Part shown: positions 52,770-63,539 of the stretch, piece by piece
Layout: each line of letters opens with the position of its first letter
How positions within the stretch are numbered: position 1 is the first letter of the stretch
Source: Zygnema cylindricum
Lineage: Eukaryota > Streptophyta > Zygnematophyceae > Zygnematales > Zygnemataceae
Direction: 5' to 3'
NCBI GenBank assembly: GCA_037447655.1
Contig: JBBHKE010001835.1
Location: 41,248 to 105,247, forward strand
Length of the DNA: 64,000 bases
Notes under the pieces: model-generated
What the model saw: only the letters and a program-made list of their open reading frames with translations
Told to the model about the DNA's origin: nothing
Databases searched by the model: none
Translations under genes and position numbers: made by a program

Positions 52770-53119
52770 TTCCCCCCATGTGAAGGATACCTAGCAGGTC
52801 CCCAAACATTAGTGTGAATTTGATCCAATACTTTCTCTTTCCTAAATGTGGTTGCCTTTGGAAATGGAAGTCTATGAATCTTCCCTTGGGCACATCCACT
52901 ACAATCATCAAAGGTCTCATCATCTTCAAAAGTAATACCCTCCACTATTCTTTTTTTTTATTTTCTTTAATCTTTCTAGATGCACATGCCTCAACCTTTT
53001 GTGCCAAAGCATCATCTAATTTACACACGAGTAGAAAACACTTTTTTCATTGCAAAGAACAATTTTGAACATTCCTTGAGTGCCTTTCTTAGCTATGAAA
53101 TAAACCTCATTATCAAAGC
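52770..53119 (-). pseudogene. antisense copia integrase fragment replacing the leader of copy 2
   Basis: Minus-strand copia pol: DNEVYFIAKKGTQGMFKIVL, MLWHKRLRHVHLERLKKIKK, a frame break, IVEGITFEDDETFDDCSGCA, GKIHRLPFPKATTFRKEKVL and DQIHTNVWGPARYPSHGG, with Asn at the first catalytic Asp. It is bounded exactly by the LTR end at 52,769 and by resumption of family A gag at 53,120 (TACCACTTGTAGGG, equivalent to 49,905). Confidence 0.9.
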
Positions 53120-53913
53120 TACCACTTGTAGGGATTAAAACTAAAGAAAATGACAGAAAAATATAGGAATACAAAAAAACTATAGCAAAACATCTCATAC
53201 TTACATATGTGTCTAGGTCCATAGCTATCACTTTTTTAAGTCTAACAAAGTCTTCAGAGATACGGGAAGCACTAAGTCAGATTTATAAGAGTAAGACTAT
53301 TCAGAGGCAGCAATTAGTAAAACAAAAAATAGATGCCTATGTTTATAAAGGCGGTAGCATGATAGAATTTTGCAATGATATTGCTACGCTATATGTTGAG
53401 CTTCCTAGTGCGGGATATGTAAAATCTGAGGAGAGGAAGATTAATACACTACTTATGAAACTCCTAGATGAGTACGATAACATCATTTGTCGTATGCAAG
53501 CAATGGATGGCTCCTCGTGGACTTGGAGCTTTACCATGGGGATAATTATTATGAGGGAAAGCACTTTGGAGCTTCGTAGGGGAAGTGACAGGGTGAATGT
53601 ATTTACAGCTGGTGGTGATTGGCGGAAGCATGATGAGAGGAACGGCGGTGATTGGCGGAAGCGTGATGGGAGGAACGGTGGTGACGAGCGGAAGCGTGGT
53701 GAGGGGAAGAAAGACAAAGGTAAACCTTATTGGAACTTTGGTGGAAAGAGAGGGAGAGGAAAAGATAGTAGAGCTTTGAAAAGGGGGTTTGCTTCTTTTG
53801 TAGGGAACCCGGTCATTATATGGAGGAATGCCCTTGTTTGGAAAAACTTAGAAGTTGGGATGTGGTTGAGGAGGAAGAAGGGGAAGAGGAGAAAGAGGAT
53901 GAAGATTTTTTAG
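53120..53913 (+). pseudogene. family A gag, copy 2 (5' end missing)
   Basis: Nearly identical to 49,905-50,698, including the three 33-bp GGDWRK repeats and the out-of-frame end. It lacks the first 300 bp of gag, including the primer-binding site. A TAG replaces Trp in IWEYKK near 53,164, so the open frame starts later. Confidence 0.9.
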
Positions 53914-54799
53914 AGCTTCTCCGGATTAGTAGTATGGGGAAGAGAGAAAAGCAAACAGAAATTCCACGAAAGCATCAGTGTGCTTTTGGAGGTATAAGGG
54001 AAGTAAAGAGAGAGGAGGTACTTGAGGATGTCGAGGAGTGTACAGTGTATGACTTAGAAATGAGAAAGTCAGATCTAGGATCCATAAGTGAAAACAAGAA
54101 AGATAAAATTAATGAGAATAATTTTATAGATAATAGAGAAACTGAAAGTTTGTCGGAAAAGGAGACTTCAACGGATTCCGAGGAAAGGGGAGAAGTGAAA
54201 CTCGAAGAGGTTTTAAAAGATAGGGGAGAAGATAAATATTTGATTAAAGGTTTAGGGAAGAAGAAATATTTATTGGGAATTAAATTAGAAAGTGATGGTG
54301 GATAGAATTGAATAGGAGAGAGTGAGGGAAGTTCAGAAAATGGGGTAATTATCATGGATAAAAATATGAGTACGGAAGATGTAGATCTTATGAGGAAATT
54401 AGTGGGGACTAGTTTTTTTTGGGAAAATTTGGGGGTGGATGGATTTGACATCACTACTTGGTGTGATGTTGCTTGTGAAAATGTGCGTGTAAAAGGGTTA
54501 TCATCCGGGTATGTGTTGCAAGATGGGGATGAGGCTGACTGTTGGAAATGCAAAAGGGAAAGTAGATTCTGGTTGGATGAAAAAGGGAGGAGGTGGATAA
54601 AATCTTTGATAGGATTTATGATAAGTGGGGTGCTAAATGAAATATGTGATGCAATTATTATTTCAGTTCATCTAATGCATTGTTTTAAATACGAGAGTAT
54701 TTTTCTTAAGTTTTATAAAAGGAAAAGGAAAAAAAAAAGAAATAGGGGAAGGAGTGTTTGTTTTTTTGTTTGTAAGAGTTTAAAAAGTAGACTAGGAAA
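53771..54799 (+). pseudogene. family A knuckle, acidic region and RT/RNase H remnant, copy 2
   Basis: Same organisation as copy 1: knuckle FCREPGHYMEEC in the -1 frame, acidic region, then EDKYLIKGLGKKKYLLGIKL (the stop of copies 1 and 3 at this point is absent), DITTWCDVACENVRVKGLSS, GYVLQDGDEADCWKCKRESR and HCFKYESIFLKFYKRKRKKK, the last resembling RNase H HHFKAKHMDIRLSFVREKV. The sequence runs to GACTAGGAAA, where the family B element is inserted. Confidence 0.78.
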
Positions 54800-55864
54800 T
54801 GTAGAAATCAATGGTCCGTTTAAAGTATTTTCTAGGTCTAAATAAAAATATAGAAAGAAGCCGAGACATTCTACCTCTAACTTCTCTCTCCAACTCTGAA
54901 ACTTGTCACATTCATTGAGAAATTGGAGAGGAACTAGAGCCATGGCTACCTAGGCTATCCAGAGGTTTATGGGAAATATATATTAGTATATTTACCGTTA
55001 AGGGTTTATTTACTAAAAAGATATATGCCGGCCACAAGATTTGATCCTGTTATCTGCCGGACGGCAAACAGCCGGTAGACAGTAGCCTTAGCCGTTAAGT
55101 CTTTAACTAGTGTTACGTACTATATAGTTTGATAATTAATTAAACATTACCAGATAGGATAATTCATTTAACTATAATTGTTTACGCGATACAAAGATCC
55201 ATTAATATAAAAGTACGGATTACAGTGTGGATAAAAAACCAATACCGCGCATTTATTTCTTTAGCGAAACGAATACCCCGCATGTATTTATAACGGCTAC
55301 AATTAAATGTGAATTTAATCGGACGACGGGAATTAACGCCGAGATCGCGGAAGAGGATTTTGACGGTTTTTGGTCATCTCCATATCGGATGACACGTGGC
55401 GGAATGACATTGGATCGCAGCATCTCCGAGGATTAACGGAGCGAATCCAGACATACCACGTGTCGATATTTAGGCCATGTCATACAGAGATCGTACAGAA
55501 AGTACACCGGCAGCTTACTTTTGTGTACGGAAGTGCAATATAATTGGCTCTGTACATCAGTAGATAGAGTCTGTGAGATAGATAGGACTTAGAAAAATTA
55601 GGAGATAGGATCCTCTCTCCCAGAGAGCTTTTGTACAAAAGGTCAACATTGACCCTCCATAACTTACTGCTCAAGGGAGCAAATTCAGAAATTCTTTTTG
55701 CTATCCACTCAGAGGAGTCTAACCTTCACAGAGGTGAATTTAGTTAGAGTTTTTGTTCGCCAGAGTGGCAGTTGTTCTTGCTGAAACACAAAGGGGTCAT
55801 GGTTATTCTAGAGGCTTCTTAGAAGCTATCTACTTTGAGGACGTATAGAGGTCTCAAAGTTTCA
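54800..55864 (+). mobile_element. copia family B 5' LTR
   Basis: 1,065 bp, TGTAGAAATCAATGG...GTCTCAAAGTTTCA. Contains TATTTTCTAGGTCTAAATA near the start, AGCCATGGCTACC, the T-arm-like block at 55,030, two CACGTG boxes (55,393; 55,456) and GTACACCGGCAGC. About 90% identical by eye to the 3' LTR, with a ~25-bp length difference around 55,545, so the insertion is not recent. Confidence 0.93.
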
Positions 55865-55879
55865 GGTTATGGGCCCACC
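55865..55879 (+). other. half-tRNA primer-binding site, family B
   Basis: GGTTATGGGCCCACC, complementary over 15 bases to the anticodon arm of plant initiator tRNA-Met, directly after the LTR. The gag ATG (55,869) lies within it. An in-frame TGA at 55,836 with no intervening ATG makes this the first possible start in family B. Confidence 0.87.
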
Positions 55880-56996
55880 CTCTAATGTACTTATCTTTTA
55901 TGGAACTGGCTTCATATACTGGGAAAGTATGATGATAGGAGCTCTATGCGAAAAAAGGTTTTGGGGGATAGTGAGTGGACAATTAGGGCGTCCATCAAGT
56001 CTTGGAATTCCTCCAAGGTTTGAAGGAAGCAGATTCACTAAGAAAGCAGGTCCATCTTCAACGGAGGAGATAAAGGAAGGAGAGGTGGTAGACAAAGGAG
56101 CAGAGAAAGAGACGACCGCACCAATAGCTGCCGGTTCAACATTCATGTCACCTATTCCGAAGAACGAGGAGAATGATACTCAAACCTGGGATTTCAACAA
56201 TATGGCGGCAAAGCATTTCATCCTACGCCATCTTACTCAAGGACTTGCATGTCCTCGTCTGCACGTAAAAAGGGCATCCGATCTGTAGATGGCTCTCATA
56301 GAGATTTACCGAAGTGGTAAGATTGAGCAACAAAAATTGGCTGATCAGAAAGTTAAGAAATATGTATACAAAGTGGGGAAAATGTTGGATTTTTGCAATG
56401 AGCTTGCTACACTCTTCATGGAGCTAGAGAGTGCGAGAAAAGATTTTAGTGAAAAAGAAAAGGTTAACTGTTTCTTGATGAAGTTACCCGATGAGTTCGA
56501 GAACATAGTCAACTGTGTGTAGGACTTGCCGGACTCAAGGTGGATATGGAACTCAATGGTAGGGATGATTCTCGTTCGGGAGAATACGATAGAGATCCGA
56601 AGGGGAGGAAAGAGTGGCCAAGCCTTGGCAACTTCAACCGATTGGAGGAACAAGGATTTCCAAAAACCGGTCGGAAACTATCGGGGAAGGGAGCAGAAAA
56701 ATCAGACTGACGAGTTCGGGCAAAAGGCTCCCAAAGGTTTATGTCATTTTTGCAAGAAACCGGGGCACTATATGGCAGAGTGCACTAAGCTAACGAAGCT
56801 TCGGTTAAAGGAGGGGCAGACTGGTGGTACCCCGAGAGGAAAGAAAAAGGCCTTTGTAACACAAGTACATAAGGCGAAATCCGAGGACGAGGACGATGAG
56901 CTCCTTTTGGATGAGGAGTTGGAGGCGAAAAACGAGGTCGAAATCCCACGAAGGCAGATATGTGCTTACGGTGGATTGAAAGGTGAAGCAGGCTAG
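55869..56996 (+). pseudogene. family B gag with CCHC knuckle
   Basis: MGPPSNVLIFYGTGFIYWES, RFWGIVSGQLGRPSSLG, an acidic/Ala-rich linker, then NNMAAKHFILRHLTQGLACP. Stops: TAG 56,286, TAG 56,520 and TAG 56,994. Between them: MALIEIYRSGKIEQQKLADQ, KMLDFCNELATLFMELESAR and KLPDEFENIVNCV, then WNSMVGMILVRENTIEIRRG and the knuckle GLCHFCKKPGHYMAECTKL, all in the gag frame, unlike family A. The acidic tail EDEDDELLLDEELEAKNEVE leads to protease. Two of the stops align with Gln and one with Trp in relatives. Confidence 0.92.
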
Positions 56997-57182
56997 ATTA
57001 TAGATTCAGGTGCCTCCATGCACATGTGTAAGGATAAGCACCTGTTCACTAAGATAAGAAAGATTCTAACAGTAGAGATAAAGTACGTGGATGGGAGGAT
57101 AGTCATAACTACTCTTATAGGATCGGTAGATCTGAAAGTGTTACTAGAATGAAAGACATCTATAGTAACATTCTCCGATGTA
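56997..57182 (+). pseudogene. family B protease
   Basis: IIDSGASMHMCKDKHLFTKI with the DSG active site of a copia aspartic protease, then VEIKYVDGRIVITTLIGSVD. A TGA near 57,150 replaces Gly in VEGKTS. It would cleave the gag-pol polyprotein. Confidence 0.9.
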
Positions 57183-58127
57183 TTGTTTATTCCTAAGCTG
57201 AACAAAAACCTCATCTCTACATCTGTATTAGATGATAAGGGTTTTTTTACTAGCACTAGGGAAGGAGTTTTTACTGCTAGTTTTGAGGAGGATGTCTATT
57301 TCATTGCTGAGAAAGGTAGCCATGGAATGTTTAGAATGATTTTAAGTAATGAAACGAAGAAACTTTTTTTTGCTGGTGTTCATGATATTATGATGTGGCA
57401 TAAGAGGCTTGGGCTTGTAAATCTAGATAAGTTAAGAGAGATGAAAAAGATGGGAGTGGTGGAAGGGATTCACTTCAACGAGAGTGATAATACAAGTGAT
57501 TGTAGTGGATGTGCTGAAGGTAAAGCACATAGATTACCCTTTCCTAAACCAGCCACCTATAAGGGAGAAAAAATTGTAGATCTAGTACACACACATATTT
57601 GGGGACCGGCTAAAGTACCCTCACCGGGGGGGAAGAGATTTATGATAACTATAACTGATGATTGGTCTCGGTATTCCCAAGTGTATTTTTTGAAAAAAAA
57701 GTCTGAAGCTCAAGATTGTTTTAGACAATATAAGGCATGGAGCGAAAAACTCCATGAAACTCCAATCAAGAGAATAAGGAGTGACAATGGTGGAGAGTAT
57801 ACTTCTAACCAGTTTGAGGATTTTTTGTGGGAACATGGGGTTCAACACCAAAAGACAGTTCTTGAAAAATCGGAACAGAATGGGGTAGCTGAAAGGTTAA
57901 AAAAAACACTAAGTGATAGTGCTAGAAGTATGTTGTCAGATAAAAAGATAGGAAAAAGGTTTTGGGCAGAAGCAATGAACTATGCTAATTACCTCAAAAT
58001 TAGAGTTCTTACTTCAGCTATAAAAGATCAAACACCTTATGAGAGATTGACCAGCCGGAAACCAGACATATCTCACTTAAAGGTTTTTCGGCAGTCGAGT
58101 ATTCAGTCTAGATACAGATCGGTCTAA
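57183..58127 (+). pseudogene. family B integrase
   Basis: 315-codon frame. Zinc domain: MMWHKRLGLVNLDKLREMKK and CSGCAEGKAHRLPFP. Core: LVHTHIWGPAKVPSPGG, where the first catalytic Asp is His (related copies: HTDIWGP); KRIRSDNGGEYTSNQFEDFL retains the second Asp and NGVAERLKKTLSDSARSML the Glu. KRFWAEAMNYANYLKIRVL and DISHLKVF follow. A frameshift at about 58,090 ends it. Integration of the daughter cDNA would need integrase from another element. Confidence 0.93.
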
Positions 58128-59618
58128 TTGGAAGTTAGATCCTAAAGGAAAACCGGGATACTTATTAGGATATGATGAGGATGTTAAAGGATATAGAGTT
58201 TACGATCTAAAAAGGGAAGATATAATCTTAGTAAAGCATCTAGTAGTAATGGATGAAGGAAAGTCTGTGGATTCCTTCAAATATACAAAGTCAGTAAGAA
58301 TCAGATTTGAGTCAAAAAATTCCGATGACTTTGAGCTTCCTAACTATCCAGATTTAAGAGAAGATGACATTCTTGCAGGTACAAATCAGACAGAAAGGAC
58401 TCGGCTTTTTAAACTTCGGTGACAACTCTACCCGAAGCGGAAGACGTGGTTGAAATTGATTCGGAATCAAGGGATAGGGGAGAAGCCGAGTTTGTTCGAA
58501 AGAATCCACGAGAACCATCTATTTCGGCCTCAGATTTTGAGGGGGGAAGGAGAAGTAGCAAAAGACTGCAAGAAAAACAGGTTAATAACAAGGTAACAAA
58601 ACTATCTCATCAAGATGAACCTCAAACTTATGGAGAGGCGATGACTTGTCCAAAAAGAAACCGGTGGAAGACAGCCATCAATGAGGAGATGGCCTCAATT
58701 ATGGCAGCCGATACTTGGGAGCTGGTGGATTGTCCACCTAACCGAAAACCAATCCGTTGTAAGTGGGTTTTCAAATTAAAACTGAACCCAGATAACACAA
58801 TTGAGCGCTACAAGGCCCGATTAGTGGCAAAGGGATTTACACAAAAAGAGGGAATTGACTACGAGGAAACCTTTGCCCCGGTGGTCAGATTTCCATCCGT
58901 CCGCATACTTCTCACACTGGCAGCAGCGGAAGACATGGAAGTGCACCAGATGGACATCAAGACAACCTTTTTGCATGGAGAATTGGAAGAGGAGATCTAC
59001 ATGCGACAACCCGAAGGGTTTGTGGAGGAAGGAGAGGAGAGTAAGGTATGCCGGCTGATTAAATCTCTTTATGGTTTGAAACAGGCGCCTCGACAGTGAA
59101 ATAAGAAGCTTGATGAGTTTCTTACCGGTCAGGGATATATCCGGATCAGCTCAGATCACTCAATCTATGTTTTCGAAGATGAGGAAGGTTTTATATTTAT
59201 TGCAATTTATGTTGATGATTTGCTTGTCTTAAGTAAATCAATGGAAAAAATTAATAAACTGAAAACCGATCTTAAGGGGAGATTTGAAATGAAGGATATG
59301 GGGGAAGCAAAATATATTTTGGGAATTCAAGTAGAAAGAGACGGAAAAAGAAAGATTATAAGATTGACTCAAAAGGAAGCAATAGGGAACATGCTTGCAA
59401 AATTTCAGATGGATAAAGCTAATAGTTGTACAACTCCAATGGAGTTGAAGAAGGGAAATGAGGGGAGTGAGGAAGAAAGAGTCATAGTCTTAGACGAGGA
59501 ATTATCTCCTAAAGAACACAAGTTCATGCAGACTATTCCTTACAAGCAAGTAGCGGGAAGTCTAATCTATTTTATGAATTGTACCCGGTTGGATTTAGCT
59601 GCAGCTGTAGGAGTCTGA
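58128..59618 (+). pseudogene. family B integrase C-terminus and reverse transcriptase
   Basis: 58,128-58,420: GKPGYLLGYDEDVKGYRVYD, KHLVVMDEGKSVDSFKYTKS. Then RT (58,419-59,618): [113 protein letters not shown] (Trp in relatives, 59,096-59,098), NKKLDEFLTGQGYIRISSDH, FIAIYVDDLLVLSKS (YVDD at 59,208-59,219), KYILGIQVERDGKRKIIRLT and YKQVAGSLIYFMN. Palm Asp residues are intact; a small deletion at about 59,615 shifts the frame. Confidence 0.94.
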
Positions 59619-60180
59619 GTAGAAGTCTAAATGCTCCCACTTAGAGAGATTGGGATGCAGCTAAGAGAGTCCTTAGATATTTTATAGGAACTAGGAATCT
59701 ATGGTTGCATTTGGGTGGGGAGAATACTAACATTATACTTAGAGTGATGCCAATTATGGTGATGCTCCGATGAGGAGATGCACTTCTGGATATGTATTAT
59801 ATGTGGGTGATGGGGCTTGCTGTTGGAGTAGCAAACAGCAAATAGTTATTGCTCAGTCCACCATGGAAGTTGAGTATACGGCCTCTTGCTCTGCTATAAA
59901 AGAATTGATGTGGGTCAAGTCTTTGCTTGGTGAGCTTGGTAACCTTAAGAGTGGTGATCAAAAAATATTTTGTGATAATCAGGCAGCAATTGCTATATCT
60001 GCCAATCCCAAACATCATTTTAAAGCTAAACACATGGACATTAGACTCAGCTTTGTTAGAGAGAAAGTAGAAAACAAAATAATCAGTTTAGAGTACTAAA
60101 TAGATAGTGAGATGGTAGCAGATATGATGACCAAACCTGTGCCTTCCCCTAAGCTAATTTTCTGCACGGGAAGTGTAGTC
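59619..60180 (+). pseudogene. family B RNase H
   Basis: LWLHLGGENTNI, then a damaged WSDASYG block in another frame, and an open 59,770-60,099: MRRCTSGYVLYVGDGACCWS, STMEVEYTASCSAIKELMWV, CDNQAAIAISANPKHHFKAK and HMDIRLSFVREKVENKIISL. Ends with MVADMMTKPVPSPKL. The first Asp region is frameshifted, so RNase H is inactive here. Confidence 0.92.
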
Positions 60181-60196
60181 TGAAATTAAAGACAGA

Positions 60197-60213
60197 CTAG
60201 AAAATAAGGAGAG
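60197..60213 (+). promoter_or_regulatory. family B polypurine tract
   Basis: CTAGAAAATAAGGAGAG ends one base before the 3' LTR. Such a tract primes plus-strand DNA synthesis. Its first ten bases pair with TATTTTCTAG at 60,240-60,249 inside the LTR. Confidence 0.85.
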
Positions 60214-61253
60214 TGTATAAATTAATGGTTTGTTTAAAGTATTTTCTAGGTCTAAATAGATATATAGAAAGAAGCCGAGGCAGTCTACCTCTAACTTCTC
60301 TCTCCAACTATCAAACTTGTCGCAGTCATTGAGAAATTGGAGAGGAAGCTAGAGCCATGGCTACCTAGGCTATCCAGAGATTAAGGGAAATATATAATAG
60401 TTTATTTATCGTTAGGGGTTTATTTACTAAAAAGATATATGCCGGCCACAGGATTTGATCCTGGTACCTGCCGGACGGCAAGCAGCAGGTAGTCGATAGC
60501 CTTAGTCGTTAAGTCTTTAACTAGTGTTACGTACTATATGGTTTGATAATTAATTAAACATTACAAAGTAGGATAATTCATTTAAATGTAATTGTTTACG
60601 GGATACATAGATCCAGTAATGTAAAAGCATGGATTACGGTACGGATAAGAAACCAATACCACGCATTTATTTCTTTACTGAAACGAATACCGCGCATGTA
60701 TTTATTACGGCTACGCTTAAATGTGAATTTAATCAGACGGCCGGAATTAACGCAGAGATCGCGCAAGAGGATTTCGGCGATTTTTGGTCATCGCCACATC
60801 GGATGACACGTGGCGGAATGACATTGGATCGCGGCATCTCCGAGGATTAAGGGAGCGAATCCGGATATACCACGTGTAGACATTTAGGCCATGTTGTACA
60901 GAGATCGTACACAAAGTACACCGGCAGCTGTACTTTTGTGTACGGAAGTGTAATAGAGTCTGTGAGAGAGATATGACTTAGAAAAATTAGGAGATAGGAT
61001 CCTCTCTCCCAGTGAGCTTTTGTACAAAAGGTCAACTTTGACCCTCCATAACTTACTGCTCAGAGGAGCAAATTCAGAAATTCTTTTTACTATCGACTTA
61101 GGGGAGTCTTGCCTTCACAGAGGTGAAGTTGGTTAGAGATTTTGTCTATCAGGGTGGCAGTTGTTCTTGCTGAAACACAAAGGGGTCAGGGTTATCCTAG
61201 AGGCTTCTTAGAAGCTGTCTACTCTAAGGACTTATAGAGGTCTCAGAGTTTCA
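60214..61253 (+). mobile_element. copia family B 3' LTR
   Basis: 1,040 bp, TGTATAAATTAATGG...GTCTCAGAGTTTCA, followed by the target duplication GGAAA. It lacks a ~25-bp stretch present in the 5' LTR (GTACATCAGTAGATAG region). Confidence 0.94.
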
Positions 61254-61268
61254 GGAAACACGCAGAAC

Positions 61269-62443
61269 TGTTGATTTTTGAGTATTTTCTGGGTATTTAT
61301 AGAAAAAGAGCAAAGGCAGTTTGACCGTGACTCCTTTCTCCAAGCCCCCACACTTGTTGTATTCACTAAAGGCTTGATAGGGAGCTAGAGTCATGGCTGC
61401 CTAAGCTCACCAGAGAAGACAAGGGGTGGATTAGATAGATTTACTAAAAGTTACTTGACGGACCCAAGAATTGGCCTTGGTACCTGCCGTCCGTCAAGTT
61501 ACAATAGCCGTTTGCTCTAAGCGTTAAGTCTAGTTTACATATTATGATATATAAGATTCGATAAATATATAAATCGTAACATGTAGATTAATTTGTTTAA
61601 ACGGGGACTAGATACTTAGTGCATAGATACAGTTTGATTTAGTACGGAGTACGGTATAGGGACGGAACGGATACCGCGCATTTGTTTCGATAACGAAACA
61701 AATACTGCGCGTCAAATTTCAGCAGCTAGAATTATAGCCGTTTTTGATCGGACAGCCGCGATAAACGCCGCGATCACAGAAAAGATACTTTTGGCGTTTT
61801 ACGGTCTTTGCCACGTCACATGACATGTGGCGTGATAACATTCGATTACGAGAATTCCGGAGATTACATGAACTAATCTTGATTAGACACGTGTCGACAT
61901 TTTGGCCATGTCGTACAATGGCCGTACAGAAAGTACACCGACACCTGTACTTTTCTGTATGACACAATAACTTGATTGGTGCCGTACTTCAGTAGATAGA
62001 TTTTTAGAGGGGGAATAGGACTTAGAAAATTTTGGGTAGGTAGGTGCCTCTCCGAGAGAGCACCTTATATAAATGGCAAACTTTGGCCAGCCAAAACTAT
62101 TAATTTACTTGACCATTTTCAGTGATTTATTTTGCTGCGGACTCAGGGGAGTCCACGTTACACAAGGGTGTAGTCAGTCAGAGTTTTTGCTTGCCAGGAT
62201 GGCACTTATTGAGTGGGAAAGTTAAATTAGGTGAATGTGTCCAAAACTCATATTCCAACTTTGCATTCTATGGTGGAACTGAGCCTACAAAAAGTCTTAT
62301 TTCACAAGGGTGAAGCTATAATGGGTTTGTGATTATCAAGGGGTGAGTCATTTGGGGTTATATCAACTTGGAGTTGGCACTATCTAGATAAGCTTCTTTT
62401 GGATCTGCTTACTTTGAGGGCCAATGGAGCACACAGAGTTTCA
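61269..62443 (+). mobile_element. copia family A LTR 3 (shared by copies 2 and 3)
   Basis: 1,175 bp, TGTTGATTTTTGAGTATTTTC...CACACAGAGTTTCA. It is the 3' LTR of copy 2 (separated from its internal region by the family B insertion) and the 5' LTR of copy 3. The 10-bp arms CTTGACGGAC and GTCCGTCAAG are intact (61,455-61,499). Confidence 0.93.
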
Positions 62444-63539
62444 AGTTATGGGCCCACCATCTAGGGTGCCTATGTTTGATGGAACAGGCTTCACTTATTG
62501 GGAGTTTACAATGAAGGGATTGCTTTTCGAGAAGCACTTATGGGGAATTGTTTCGGGACAAGTGAGATGTCCACCACCTGGCTTTGGAGGAGCATACTAT
62601 TGAGAATCATGTGGGGCTGCCCAAAATATCAGTCGGAGTTCAAATGCAACCGAAGGTGAAGGGAAAAACCTTTCCGTGGATAAGGAAATAGGGGAGAAGG
62701 AAAAATGGACACCTATGGTGAGCGGAGCTAGGCTCTCAGCTATGGTACCACTTGTAGGGATTAAAACTAAAGAAAATGACAGAAAAATATGGGAATACAA
62801 AAAAACTATAGCAAAACATCTCATACTTACATATGTGTCTAGGTCCATACCTATCACTTTTTTAAGTCTAACAAAGTCTTCAGAGATACGGGAAGCACTA
62901 AGTCAGATTTATAAGAGTAAGACTATTCAGAGGCAGCAATTAGTAAAACAAAAAATAGATGCCTATGTTTATAAAGGCGGTAGCATGATAGAATTTTGCA
63001 ATGATATTGCTACGCTATATGTTGAGCTTCTTAGTGCGAGATATGTAAAATCTGAGGAGAGGAAGATTAAAAAACTACTTATGAAACTCCCAGATGAGTA
63101 CGATAACATCATTTGTCGTATGCAAGCAATGGATGGCTCCTCGTGGACTTGGAGCTTTACCATGGGGATAATTATTGTGAGGGAAAGCACTTTGGAGCTT
63201 TGTAGGGGAAGAGATAGGGTGAATGCATTTACAGCTGGTGGTGATTGGCGGAAGCGTGATGAGAGTAACGGCGGTGATTGGCGGAAGCGTGATGAGAGGA
63301 ACGGTGGGGACGAGTGGAAGCGTGGTGAGGGGAAGAAAGACAAAGGTAAACCTTATCGGAACTTTGGTGGAAAGAGAGGGGGAGGAAAAGAAAGTAGAGC
63401 TTTGAAAAGGGGGTTTGCTTCTTTTGTAGGGAACCCGGTCATTATATGGAGGAATGCCCTTATTTGGAAAAACTTAGAAGTTGGAATGTGGATGAGGAGG
63501 AAGAAGGGGAAGAGGAGAAAGAGGATGAAGATTTTTTAG
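62444..63539 (+). pseudogene. family A gag, copy 3
   Basis: AGTTATGGGCCCACCATCT after the LTR; ATG 62,448 (LTR ATG at 62,424 in frame). MGPPSRVPMFDGTGFTYWEF, then TGA at 62,601, the same codon as in copy 1; the frame then runs open to 63,539. It has the same UBN2-type blocks and GGDWRK repeats (here GGDWRKRDESN, GGDWRKRDERN, GGDEWKRGEG) and the same out-of-frame end. Very few differences from copy 1 across 1 kb. Confidence 0.92.

Larger units (their letters stand above)
54800..61253 (+). mobile_element. full-length copia family B element nested in family A
   Basis: 6,454 bp with 5' LTR (54,800-55,864), half-tRNA primer-binding site, gag, protease, integrase, RT, RNase H, polypurine tract and 3' LTR (60,214-61,253). 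It is flanked by a perfect 5-bp duplication GGAAA (54,795-54,799; 61,254-61,258). All pol domains are present in copia order, but stops and frameshifts make it non-functional. It sits at the polypurine-tract end of family A copy 2. Best window reference for family B. Confidence 0.95.

Noticed and set aside
56286-56522. Non-standard genetic code with TAG as glutamine (known in some ulvophyte green algae)
   Set aside because: Several TAGs align with Gln, but others align with Trp, TGA and frameshifts also occur, and relatives use CAG at the same sites. Decay by deamination explains the set better.
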